Source: an uncultured Butyricicoccus sp. (GTDB lineage: Bacteria; Bacillota; Clostridia; Oscillospirales; Butyricicoccaceae). From it: 9,936 nucleotides of DNA. Numbering within the stretch: the stretch's first letter is position 1; each line of letters begins with the position of its first letter. Under the pieces are notes generated by a model. It was not told where the DNA came from, did no database searches, and saw only the letters and a program-made list of their open reading frames with translations. The stretch covers positions 1 to 9,936 of the forward strand of contig CAUEJN010000037.1 of NCBI GenBank assembly GCA_959018045.1, in the 5' to 3' direction. Both the position numbers and the translations under genes were made by a program. Of the stretch, positions 1-6,233 are shown one piece after another.

Positions 1-242
1 CCAAAAATGGCCGTGCTCAGCGCATCGGTCGCATTATAGGCAAAGCATACCCGTGCGGGGTCATCCAGGCCGAACAGCTCTGCCAGCTGGGTGCGGCAAC
101 GGAAAACCGACCGTCCTGCCGCAAGCGACAGCGGATGACCGCCGCGTCCGGGGGAGCCCAGTGTGTCAAAAGCCTCACTGACCGCCTGTTTGACCGCAGG
201 CGGCTTCAAAAACGAGGTTGCAGCAGAATCAAAATAGATCAA
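1..242 (-). CDS. Class V aminotransferase / cysteine desulfurase-like protein (TIGR01977 type), 5' part only
   Basis: The first 80 residues are present and the rest lies beyond the left edge. The protein opens with MIYFDSAATSFLKPP, the N-terminal signature of PLP-dependent class V aminotransferases (cysteine desulfurase / selenocysteine lyase). GSPGRGGHPLS and the NATDAL segment, which helps hold the PLP phosphate, follow. The very short N-terminus before YFDSAATS fits the clade named after EF2568, which is found in selenium-dependent molybdenum hydroxylase clusters. The start is a TTG chosen because AAGGGAG (252-258) sits 9 bases upstream and no ATG or GTG fits. The gene overlaps the end of yqeB by 14 bases, so it is the last visible gene of the operon. 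The catalytic lysine and any active-site cysteine are outside the window. By family and context it probably supplies sulfur or selenium from (seleno)cysteine, but the substrate is inference. Confidence 0.88.
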   Translation of the reverse strand, partial: MIYFDSAATSFLKPPAVKQAVSEAFDTLGSPGRGGHPLSLAAGRSVFRCRTQLAELFGLDDPARVCFAYNATDALSTAIF

Positions 243-1071
243 GGCAGCGAACTCCCTTCTGCATGGACAGGTGCAGGATGGCTTCGAGGACACCACCCGC
301 AATGTTGCGTGCCTTGTCCGAAATGGTGTCGCAGTTGTCCTTTTGTTCCATGCGCGGGTCGATATCCGCGATCTTGAGTCCCTTGGTGACCGCGTAACCC
401 GGTCGAATCAGACCGCGCAGCACGCCGTCCAGCGTCGCATAGACCGGGGTCTCGCCTACCATGGCAATGACATCGTCCTTGTGCACCACGCTGCCGATGT
501 CCACGGTCTGACCCTGTGCATCGGTCACCAGCGTGAGCGCACCATCTGCCGGTGCATGAATGACGCGCTCCTTGGCGTAGCCGCCGATGAGTCCAGGGAC
601 ACCGGTATTCGGGATGGCAGCGCCCGTATACAGGATGCGTCCCAGGCTGTGACCGCGCATGGTCTCGATGACCGCGTCCACGTCCTTCCCCGCCGTAAAG
701 CCGGGGCCAAGTGCGACCGTGATACAGGCCATGTCCCGCGTCGTACCCAGATTGCGCTTTGCCAGAATGGCATCGACCACGATGGTCGGATTGAGCTTGC
801 GAATGCAGTCGCCGGTCTCGTCCACGATGAGCGGTACTTCCCCACTCTGCCAGACCGCTTCCATCTGGTCGAGCGCGTCAAGCTTGCGGCAGGTCACACC
901 CTCGACCGTCGTCACGCCATCATAAACCGCTTCGGACAGCGCGGCACGGCGACGGATGGCTGACGGCTGGGCGCACTCGGTGAGCAGAACACGAAAGCCG
1001 CTATTGACCAGCCGGACAATGGTGCCGGTCGCGAGGTCTCCCGCACCGCGTACAATGACACAATTTGTCAC
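229..1071 (-). CDS. yqeB: YqeB-family selenium-dependent molybdenum hydroxylase maturation protein
   Basis: This 280-residue protein matches the YqeB family (EF2563-like), proposed from comparative genomics to mature selenium-dependent molybdenum hydroxylases. The N-terminus VTNCVIVRGAGDLATG has a nucleotide-binding-like glycine motif (GAGDLATG, residues 9-16). The middle carries GVPGLIGGYAKERVIHAPADG. The last third (about 174-240) is rich in short strands and glycines (ADGAL, GSVVHKDDVIAMVG, LDGVLRGLIRPG, GLKIADIDPR) and reads like a barrel-sandwich (biotinyl/lipoyl-type) fold. The start is GTG at 1071-1069, which overlaps the yedF stop as GTGA, a typical coupled arrangement. An open frame continues upstream but is only the shadow of yedF in another frame. 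The biochemical activity of the family is not established; a role in selenium or Moco handling is inferred from context. Confidence 0.88.
   Translation of the reverse strand: MTNCVIVRGAGDLATGTIVRLVNSGFRVLLTECAQPSAIRRRAALSEAVYDGVTTVEGVTCRKLDALDQMEAVWQSGEVPLIVDETGDCIRKLNPTIVVDAILAKRNLGTTRDMACITVALGPGFTAGKDVDAVIETMRGHSLGRILYTGAAIPNTGVPGLIGGYAKERVIHAPADGALTLVTDAQGQTVDIGSVVHKDDVIAMVGETPVYATLDGVLRGLIRPGYAVTKGLKIADIDPRMEQKDNCDTISDKARNIAGGVLEAILHLSMQKGVRCLDLF
252..258 (-). promoter_or_regulatory. Ribosome binding site that fixes a TTG start
   Basis: AAGGGAG on the minus strand lies 9 bases before the TTG at 242-240. It is embedded in the 3' end of yqeB. It is the main reason for choosing TTG as the start of the class V aminotransferase gene. 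Confidence 0.6.
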
Positions 1072-1715
1072 GGACGAATCACCTTCCCTGCGTTTGCCAT
1101 GGTTTCCGCGATCACGTACATATTGGTCACCGAGCCGACCGCCAGCTTGTCTGCCAGACCGTAATGGTTGAGGCAGGTGCCGCAGGTCAGAATCTCGGTA
1201 CCGTTCTGTGCCAGCACCTTGAGGTCTTCCACGGTATCTGCACCCTCGCACGACAGCTTTGCACCGCCGTTGTAGAGCAGGACGGTTGCGGGCGCCTCGT
1301 CCAGCTGAGTCAGCGCGTAGACAAAGCCCTTCATCAGTGCAGCGCCCAGCGTATCGTCCCCGGTGCCCATGCAGGACGAGGACAGGACAACGACGGTCGG
1401 ACCCGCCGGAGCAGGCGTGCAGCACGGAACCGGTTCGAGGTCGGGCAGCATACCAGCCAGCGCGTCACCGGCATCGTTCATGACTGCTGACAGCACATCA
1501 CTGCTGACCGGCTGGATGAGAATGCGCCAGCCGCCGTCGATCTCGCTGGACTCGGCGCTTAGTCCCATCTGACGCGCCATTTTCTCGACGTTCTGACGGG
1601 CGATGTCGTTGTCGACCATGGTGATGACCGGCGTACCCTGTTCCTTGATCGCATTTTTGGTGTCAATAACCGGCTGCGGACAAGCCTTGCCGCGTGCGTC
1701 TACAATCGTTGCCAT
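1068..1715 (-). CDS. yedF: Selenium metabolism protein YedF (TusA-like + DsrE-like)
   Basis: This 215-residue protein has two sulfur-carrier-type domains. Residues 1-70 form a TusA/SirA-like domain with the CPxP motif (Cys12-Pro-Gln-Pro15). Residues about 105-215 form a DsrE/DsrF-like domain containing SSSCMGTGDD (Cys115), LSCEGA (Cys156) and CGTC (Cys178, Cys181). This domain order and length of about 200 residues define the YedF family, which co-occurs with selD. A Cys98-Cys99 pair lies in the proline-rich linker. AAGGAG (1725-1730) precedes the ATG. The gene follows selD after 45 bases and overlaps yqeB by 4 bases. A role in carrying or delivering activated selenium (or sulfur) is inferred from the domains and neighbours. 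Confidence 0.92.
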   Translation of the reverse strand: MATIVDARGKACPQPVIDTKNAIKEQGTPVITMVDNDIARQNVEKMARQMGLSAESSEIDGGWRILIQPVSSDVLSAVMNDAGDALAGMLPDLEPVPCCTPAPAGPTVVVLSSSCMGTGDDTLGAALMKGFVYALTQLDEAPATVLLYNGGAKLSCEGADTVEDLKVLAQNGTEILTCGTCLNHYGLADKLAVGSVTNMYVIAETMANAGKVIRP

Positions 1716-1753
1716 ACTGATGAACTCCTTTTTATTTGATATCGAATCCCATG

Positions 1754-1767
1754 CGGGTTTTTACCCG
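1754..1767 (-). other. Short hairpin across the selD stop codon
   Basis: The minus strand reads CGGGTAAAAACCCG, a 5-bp stem with an AAAA loop, and the selD TAA stop falls inside it. No T-run follows, so it is not an intrinsic terminator. It lies in the largest gap of the operon (selD-yedF, 45 bases) and could affect mRNA stability or translation. It may equally be chance. Confidence 0.3.
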
Positions 1768-2783
1768 TCTACGATGATTTCCGCATCCATACGCGGGATA
1801 AACTGACCGATTTTGCCGCAGGGCAGGCCGATCGTGGCGATTTCTGCGACGAAATCATCGGCCTTGTCGGCATCCAGCGCGAACAGCAGGCCGCCCGATG
1901 TCTGGGGATCGAACAAAATCTCCTCATCTGCGAAGGACAGGCCGCGCAGTTTGACCCTTCCCTCGGCAAAGTTGCGGTTGCGCTGGGCAGCGGCGGTCAG
2001 ATAGAAACCGTCGGCGTAGTCTCGCGCCTCGGGAATGACCGGAATACTTGCCATGTGCAGGCGTGCGGTCAGGTCGGGACGGGTCATCTCGTGCAGATGA
2101 CCGAGCAGGCCAAAGCCGGTCACGTCGGTGCAGGCGTGCACCGGGTAACGGTCGGCAATCTCGGACGCGTACTTGTTAAGCGTGGTCATGGACTTGACCG
2201 CCAGCGCAAGCGCCTCGTCCGAGGCCGCGCCCATGCGTGCCGCTGTGCAGGTCAAGCCCACGCCGAGCGGCTTGGTCAGGACGAGTGCATCTCCGACATG
2301 TCCGGTATTGTTGGCGCGGATGCGGTCAGGATGGATGGTACCGGTCACCGACAGACCATACTTGACCTCACTGTCGGCAATCGAGTGACCGCCCGCGAGC
2401 GAGCCGCCCGCCTCGATGACCTTCTCACTGCCGCCCTGCAAGATGCGTCCCAAAATGTTGAGATCCATCTGCTCGGGAAAACATACGATATTGAGCGCGG
2501 TGCGCACGGTGCCGCCCATGGCGTACACGTCGCTGAGCGCGTTGGCCGCTGCAACCTGACCGAAAATATACGGGTCTTCCACCATTGGCGGGAAAAAGTC
2601 CAGCGTCTGCACGATGGCAAGGTCATCGGTCAGGCGATAGACCGCCGCGTCGTCGCTCGACTCGGTACCGATCAACAAATTGGGATCGGTCGGCCGCGGC
2701 AATTTTTCCAGCACTCTCGCCAGCGACGCAGGCCCGAGCTTTGCCGTACAGCCACCGCCTCTGCAAAATTGAATCTGCTCCAC
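1761..2783 (-). CDS. selD: Selenide, water dikinase (selenophosphate synthetase), Cys form
   Basis: SelD makes monoselenophosphate from selenide and ATP. The 340-residue product is close to the usual length of about 345. The glycine-rich N-terminal loop reads CRGGGCTAKLGP; Cys12 and Lys15 align with the catalytic Cys17 and Lys20 of the E. coli enzyme, so this is a cysteine rather than a selenocysteine form. Further family motifs are SSDDAAVYRL (Asp44/45), LDFFPPMVEDPY, NALSDVYAMGG (Asp85), GGHSI, CTDVTGFGLLGHLHEM and FDPQTSGGLL. The GTG start is preferred because AAGGGG (2793-2798) lies 9 bases upstream. A TTG 11 codons earlier would extend into the preceding gene. The gap to the upstream regulator gene is 4 bases. 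No selA, selB or selC is seen here, so in this neighbourhood selenophosphate most likely feeds the labile-selenium cofactor. Confidence 0.96.
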   Translation of the reverse strand: MEQIQFCRGGGCTAKLGPASLARVLEKLPRPTDPNLLIGTESSDDAAVYRLTDDLAIVQTLDFFPPMVEDPYIFGQVAAANALSDVYAMGGTVRTALNIVCFPEQMDLNILGRILQGGSEKVIEAGGSLAGGHSIADSEVKYGLSVTGTIHPDRIRANNTGHVGDALVLTKPLGVGLTCTAARMGAASDEALALAVKSMTTLNKYASEIADRYPVHACTDVTGFGLLGHLHEMTRPDLTARLHMASIPVIPEARDYADGFYLTAAAQRNRNFAEGRVKLRGLSFADEEILFDPQTSGGLLFALDADKADDFVAEIATIGLPCGKIGQFIPRMDAEIIVDG

Positions 2784-2787
2784 AGAC

Positions 2788-3135
2788 TCACACCCCTTCA
2801 AAATACTGTGCCGCAAGGTCTAACAGCGCTTGCTTGCCTGCCTTTTCAAACGCGCGGTAGCGTGTCAGCAGATCGCGTCCCTCGTTCGTCAGCACCGCAC
2901 CGCCGCCGCGTGCACCGCCGATCCGGCGCTCGATGAGCGTACATCCCAGGCAGGCTTCGCTGCCCTTGACAATATTCCACGCCTTGTTATAACTCATGCC
3001 CATCTCTGCCGCGCTGCGGCGCAGCGAGCCATGCTTCTCAATGCCCTCCAAAAGCTGGGCGATGCCCGGACCGAAGGCCTTCACGCCGTCCGACAGGATA
3101 CGCAGCGTCGCGTCGGCTGTAATCTGATGTGCCAT
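2788..3135 (-). CDS. Stand-alone ModE-type winged-helix DNA-binding protein
   Basis: This 115-residue protein corresponds to the N-terminal LysR-like winged-helix domain of ModE and no more. After FGPGIAQLLEGIEKHGSL comes the helix-turn-helix RRSAAEMGMSYNKAWNIVK (about 39-57). A basic, glycine-rich wing follows (LIERRIGGARGGGAVLT, 67-83), then a short C-terminal helix that usually dimerises. The molybdate-binding Mop domains of full ModE are absent, so molybdate sensing cannot be assumed. The ATG is preceded by AAAGGAG with about 7 bases spacing. The gene sits between the MOSC-MogA fusion (18-base gap) and selD (4-base gap). A regulatory role over its own operon is inferred; see the inverted repeat at 6137-6160. 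Confidence 0.9.
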   Translation of the reverse strand: MAHQITADATLRILSDGVKAFGPGIAQLLEGIEKHGSLRRSAAEMGMSYNKAWNIVKGSEACLGCTLIERRIGGARGGGAVLTNEGRDLLTRYRAFEKAGKQALLDLAAQYFEGV

Positions 3136-3153
3136 GTTGGGTCTCCTTTCCGA

Positions 3154-4065
3154 TCAGGTGCGGGCGCACTCGCCGTCGGTACCCAGCAGCAGCCGCAGGC
3201 CGTGTCCAATCACATCGATAAACGCGTCCATGCTCTCGCGCACCGCCTTGGGGCTGCCGGGCAGGTTGACAATCAATGTCCGTCCCCGGATGCCGCTGGT
3301 TCCCCGGCTGAGCATAGCACGGCTGGTAAACTGCATACTGTATGCGCGGATGGCCTCGGCAATGCCCGGGACTGCCCGGTCGATCACGTCCTGCGCGGCC
3401 TCCGGGGTCACGTCACGCGGTGCAAAACCCGTGCCGCCGGTCGTGAGCACCAGATTGCAGCCCTGCTCGTCGCACATACGTCGCATGGCCTCGGCCAGCT
3501 GTGCGCGGTCATCCGGGACGATCTCGGTGCACACCACCTGATAATCGTTCGGCAGACGCTCTGCAATGGCGGGGCCGCTCAGGTCTTCGCGCTCACCCAT
3601 CGAGCCCTTATCGCTCGCCGTGATGATACCGACCTTGTACACCAGATGCATTTCGTCACCCTCGGCAATCTCGCCGCCGTGCAGCACACGCGCAAACACG
3701 CCCTCGCGGGGCATGATGCAATCGCCCATGCGCTGGAAAATCTCGCAGCCGTGGTGGCACTGTTTGCCGATCTGGGTGATCTCGAGCAGTACCTCACCGC
3801 AGCCCAGACGGGTGCCGACCGGCAGACGAGCAAAATCAAAGCCGTCGACCAGCAGGTTTTCACCAAATGCGCCGTCCTTGACCGCCGCGCCGCGTGCGTT
3901 GAACGCCTGTACTTTATCGTAAGACAGCAGGCTCACCTGACGGTGCCAGTTGCCTGCATGTGCGTCACCCTCCACGCCGTAATCGACGCGCAGGGTCGCC
4001 TTGTGAACATTTTCTTTCTGTGTGCCGCGTGCCGGACTGGTACAGACGGCAATGACCTTTCCCAT
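3154..4065 (-). CDS. MOSC domain - MogA/MoaB fusion protein (molybdopterin adenylyltransferase-like)
   Basis: The 303-residue product joins two molybdenum-cofactor domains. Residues 1 to about 142 are a MOSC domain (Moco sulfurase C-terminal type) with VEGDAHAG, QVSLLS, GAFGENL and the cysteine-bearing GKQCHHGCEIF (Cys103, Cys107) followed by GDCIMPREGVFARV. Residues about 144-300 are a MogA/MoaB domain with VGIITASDKG, LTTGGTGFAPRDVTPEA (207-223) and NLPGSPKAV (267-275), the molybdopterin-binding and adenylylation motifs. MogA-type proteins adenylylate molybdopterin before metal insertion. MOSC domains are thought to bind activated sulfur or Moco. The chosen ATG follows GGAGGA at good spacing; an in-frame ATG six codons upstream lies within moaA. 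The moaA stop is one base before this start, implying coupling. Pairing both domains in a selenium cluster suggests coordinated ligand and metal handling, which is inference. Confidence 0.92.
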   Translation of the reverse strand: MGKVIAVCTSPARGTQKENVHKATLRVDYGVEGDAHAGNWHRQVSLLSYDKVQAFNARGAAVKDGAFGENLLVDGFDFARLPVGTRLGCGEVLLEITQIGKQCHHGCEIFQRMGDCIMPREGVFARVLHGGEIAEGDEMHLVYKVGIITASDKGSMGEREDLSGPAIAERLPNDYQVVCTEIVPDDRAQLAEAMRRMCDEQGCNLVLTTGGTGFAPRDVTPEAAQDVIDRAVPGIAEAIRAYSMQFTSRAMLSRGTSGIRGRTLIVNLPGSPKAVRESMDAFIDVIGHGLRLLLGTDGECART

Positions 4066-4066
4066 A

Positions 4067-5026
4067 CTATCCTCCAATTCCATTCATCGTGCGGTCGGCG
4101 GTATCGTGCTGACTGAAGTGGTGACCGGTCGGCTTGCCATAGATCGCCCGCTCGATCGCCGCTTGCATGCCCTCTCTGCCGTCCCGCAGGTAGGGCTTGA
4201 GATCCAAACCATCGGGCTGTGCCAGACACAGGCGCAGCATGCCGTCGGCTGTCAGGCGGACACGGTTGCACGAAGCGCAAAAACGGTCGTGCACCGCACC
4301 GATCAGACCGAACACACCGCCGTCCTGCCATCCGTAGCACACGGCAGGGCCGTTGCCCAGCTTACCGCCCCGGAAGGGGGTAAATCCCGGCATAGCCTTC
4401 TGGATAATGTCCAGCACCTCAGCGTTAGACAAGCCCTGACGGCTGGCGCCCAGTCCGACCGGCATGAGCTCGATAAAGCGCACCGGACAGTGGTGTTCGC
4501 GACCGAACCGCACCAGATCGACGATCTCGTCATCGTTGAATCCGCGCACGGGCACTACGTTTAGTTTGACCCGCATCCCGGCTTTTTGTGCAGCCTGCAG
4601 ACCGGAAAGTGCGTCTTCCAGCTTGCCGCAGCGAGTGATCTCGGCGTAACGGTCGGGACGCAGCGTGTCCAGACTGAGATTGACCCGGCTGATTCCCGCA
4701 TCGGCAAGTTCCTGCGCCTGACCCGGCAGCAGCAGGCCGTTTGTAGTCAGGGTGACCTCTTCAATACCCGGAATGTCGCCCAGCATACGGGCAAGCGTAG
4801 GCAAGTCGTGACGGCACAGCGGTTCGCCGCCGGTCAGCTTGACCTGCCGCAGTCCGAGCTTCGCCAGCGCACGCACGACCTCGGTGATCTCCTCAAAGCG
4901 TAAAATTTCCTCATGCGGCAAAAACGGTACGCCCGTCTCGGGCATGCAGTACCGGCACCGCAGATTGCAGCGGTCGGTCACCGACACGCGGACATAGGTG
5001 ATGTTTCGTCCCAAGCGGTCGATCAT
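4067..5026 (-). CDS. moaA: GTP 3',8-cyclase MoaA (radical SAM)
   Basis: MoaA catalyses the first step of molybdopterin synthesis, the radical-SAM cyclisation of GTP to 3',8-cyclo-GTP. The 319-residue length is normal. The N-terminal [4Fe-4S] motif CNLRCRYC is present (Cys20, Cys24, Cys27), as is the SAM-binding GGEP (66-69). The second cluster's cysteines are in FCASCNRVRLTADGMLRLC (Cys250, Cys253, Cys267), whose arginines contact GTP. The protein ends in GIGG, the C-terminal di-glycine needed for activity in known MoaA. GAGGAGG precedes the ATG. The gene starts 21 bases after the molybdopterin-binding protein gene and stops one base before the MOSC-MogA gene. Its usual partner moaC is not adjacent. 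Confidence 0.97.
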   Translation of the reverse strand: MIDRLGRNITYVRVSVTDRCNLRCRYCMPETGVPFLPHEEILRFEEITEVVRALAKLGLRQVKLTGGEPLCRHDLPTLARMLGDIPGIEEVTLTTNGLLLPGQAQELADAGISRVNLSLDTLRPDRYAEITRCGKLEDALSGLQAAQKAGMRVKLNVVPVRGFNDDEIVDLVRFGREHHCPVRFIELMPVGLGASRQGLSNAEVLDIIQKAMPGFTPFRGGKLGNGPAVCYGWQDGGVFGLIGAVHDRFCASCNRVRLTADGMLRLCLAQPDGLDLKPYLRDGREGMQAAIERAIYGKPTGHHFSQHDTADRTMNGIGG

Positions 5027-5047
5027 CGCGCCGCCTCCTCTCTCTTG

Positions 5048-6070
5048 TTACTTGCCAAAACCGCAGTTCGGGTAGGTACACACCGGGCAGTTCAGACACA
5101 GGCCGCCCTCTCCCAGTGCAGCCAGATCGTCAGCGGTCACCGGGTCACAGGCTGCCAGTCGGGGCAGAACCAGGTCAAAAATGGTGCGCTTTGCGTACAT
5201 GACGCAGCCCGGCAGGCCGCAGACCGGCACACGGTTTTCTCCATAATAGGACAGCAGGAACATGGCACCCGGCAGAACGGGCGCACCGTAGCTCACGATG
5301 TCCGCACCGGTGTTCTTAATGCCCAGCGGGGTCTTGTCGTCCGGGTCGACACTCATGCCGCCCGTGCACACGACCAGTTCAGCACCCTGTTCAATGAAGT
5401 CCAGAATGGCCTGGGTCAGACGTGCCGGGTCATCGCCCACGCGGCGCACGCCCACGGTCTCCATGCCGTACTCTGCCAGCTTGTTCTGTACGACCGGCGA
5501 GAATTTGTCCTCGATCAGTCCCTTTTCCACCTCGTTGCCGGTGACTGCGATGGCAGCACAGCGCAGGCGGTAAGGCATCAAGCGGAACAGCGGCTGGTCA
5601 CCTGCGGCCTGTTCGGCCTTTGTGAGCTTGTCCTCGGCAATCACCAGCGGAATGACGCGGGTGCCCAGAATCTTGTCGCCCTTCTTGACCGGCGTATTGC
5701 CGTGACGCGAGGCAATCATGACCTCACCGGCGCCATTGACCGCCTTGAGACGTGCGGTATCCACCTTGAGCAGACCGTCGCAGTCGGCGGTCAGCTCGAT
5801 CTTGCCTTCCTTGACTGCGCTGCGCACAAAGTGCTCGGTGCCGCACAGGTCGGCCAGCCGCTCGGCAGCCTCGTTTTCGTGCAGCATGCCCGGTGTTTTC
5901 TCCCAGACGAACAGGTTTTCCTTGCCCATCGAGAGCAGAACCGGAATGTCCTCCTCGGTTACAATATGTCCCTTGCGGAATCGTGCGTCCTTATATTCTC
6001 CCGGAATGATCTGGGTCAGATCGTGGCACAGCACATGGCCGACCGCGTCCTCGGTTCGGATGGTCTTCAT
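5048..6070 (-). CDS. Molybdopterin-binding (MoCF-domain, MoeA-like) protein with C-terminal cysteine cluster
   Basis: This is the first gene of the operon and encodes 340 residues. The N-terminal half has a MoeA-like opening (MKTIRTEDAVGHVLCHDLTQI, then FRKGHIVTEEDIPVLLSMGK). A MoCF/molybdopterin-binding domain follows from about 168 to 310: AAIAVTGNEV, VVCTGGMSVDPDDKTP (233-248) and PVCGLPGCVMY (282-292). The C-terminus ends with LCLNCPVCTYPNCGFGK, four cysteines spaced CX2CX2CX4C (325, 328, 331, 336), which could hold zinc or an iron-sulfur cluster. It is shorter than typical MoeA (about 400 residues), so it is called a molybdopterin-binding protein and not MoeA. The ATG is the only reasonable start, although the AGGAG sits about 13 bases upstream, which is longer than usual. 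A Moco handling or insertion role is likely; the exact reaction is unknown. Confidence 0.9.
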   Translation of the reverse strand: MKTIRTEDAVGHVLCHDLTQIIPGEYKDARFRKGHIVTEEDIPVLLSMGKENLFVWEKTPGMLHENEAAERLADLCGTEHFVRSAVKEGKIELTADCDGLLKVDTARLKAVNGAGEVMIASRHGNTPVKKGDKILGTRVIPLVIAEDKLTKAEQAAGDQPLFRLMPYRLRCAAIAVTGNEVEKGLIEDKFSPVVQNKLAEYGMETVGVRRVGDDPARLTQAILDFIEQGAELVVCTGGMSVDPDDKTPLGIKNTGADIVSYGAPVLPGAMFLLSYYGENRVPVCGLPGCVMYAKRTIFDLVLPRLAACDPVTADDLAALGEGGLCLNCPVCTYPNCGFGK

Positions 6071-6106
6071 CGTGCAATATGCGCTCCTCTCATGCTCGTT
6101 TTCTTC

Positions 6107-6135
6107 ATTTTATCATCCGGTCAAATGAAAAGCAA
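6107..6135 (-). promoter_or_regulatory. Sigma-A type promoter of the molybdenum/selenium operon
   Basis: On the minus strand TTGCTT (6130-6135) is followed after 17 bases by TAAAAT (6107-6112), preceded by TG-A as an extended -10. Transcription would begin near 6100 and leave a leader of only about 30 bases. That is too short for a molybdenum cofactor riboswitch. Confidence 0.7.
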
Positions 6136-6136
6136 C

Positions 6137-6160
6137 CGTTATTTGTCTCGTGGGATAACG
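6137..6160. promoter_or_regulatory. Candidate ModE-type operator (inverted repeat)
   Basis: CGTTAT and ATAACG form perfect 6-bp arms separated by 12 bases, ending one base upstream of the -35 element. From memory, the E. coli modA operator has the same arms and the same 12-base spacing. The operon downstream encodes a ModE-type HTH. A 6-bp inverted repeat alone could be chance; the similarity and position are what make it notable. Centred near -48, it could serve activation or repression. Confidence 0.45.
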
Positions 6161-6178
6161 CGCGATCCATCCAGAGAC

Positions 6179-6217
6179 AAAAAAGAGGAGAGCTGCCCGT
6201 TCGGGACGACTCTCCTC
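6179..6217 (-). terminator. Rho-independent terminator of the Sel1-repeat gene
   Basis: Reading the minus strand, GAGGAGAG (6210-6217) pairs perfectly with CTCTCCTC (6185-6192). A smaller CCCG/CGGG stem lies inside, and six T residues (6179-6184) follow. It begins 17 bases after the Sel1 stop codon and separates that gene from the molybdenum/selenium operon. Confidence 0.93.
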
Positions 6218-6233
6218 ATAACTTCTAATGGGG

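Noticed and set aside
1072..1425. A 118-residue N-terminal extension of yqeB
   Set aside because: This stretch lies inside yedF in another frame and shows no YqeB-like sequence. The GTG that overlaps the yedF stop gives the family's normal start.
2740..2783. Selenocysteine (in-frame TGA) in SelD
   Set aside because: The catalytic position is encoded as cysteine, and no in-frame TGA interrupts the gene.
2830..4116. A 428-codon plus-strand open frame opposite the MOSC-MogA gene
   Set aside because: Codon-aligned shadow of a strongly supported gene; no recognisable domain.
6071..6106. Molybdenum cofactor riboswitch in the operon leader
   Set aside because: The predicted leader is only about 30 bases, far too short for that RNA.
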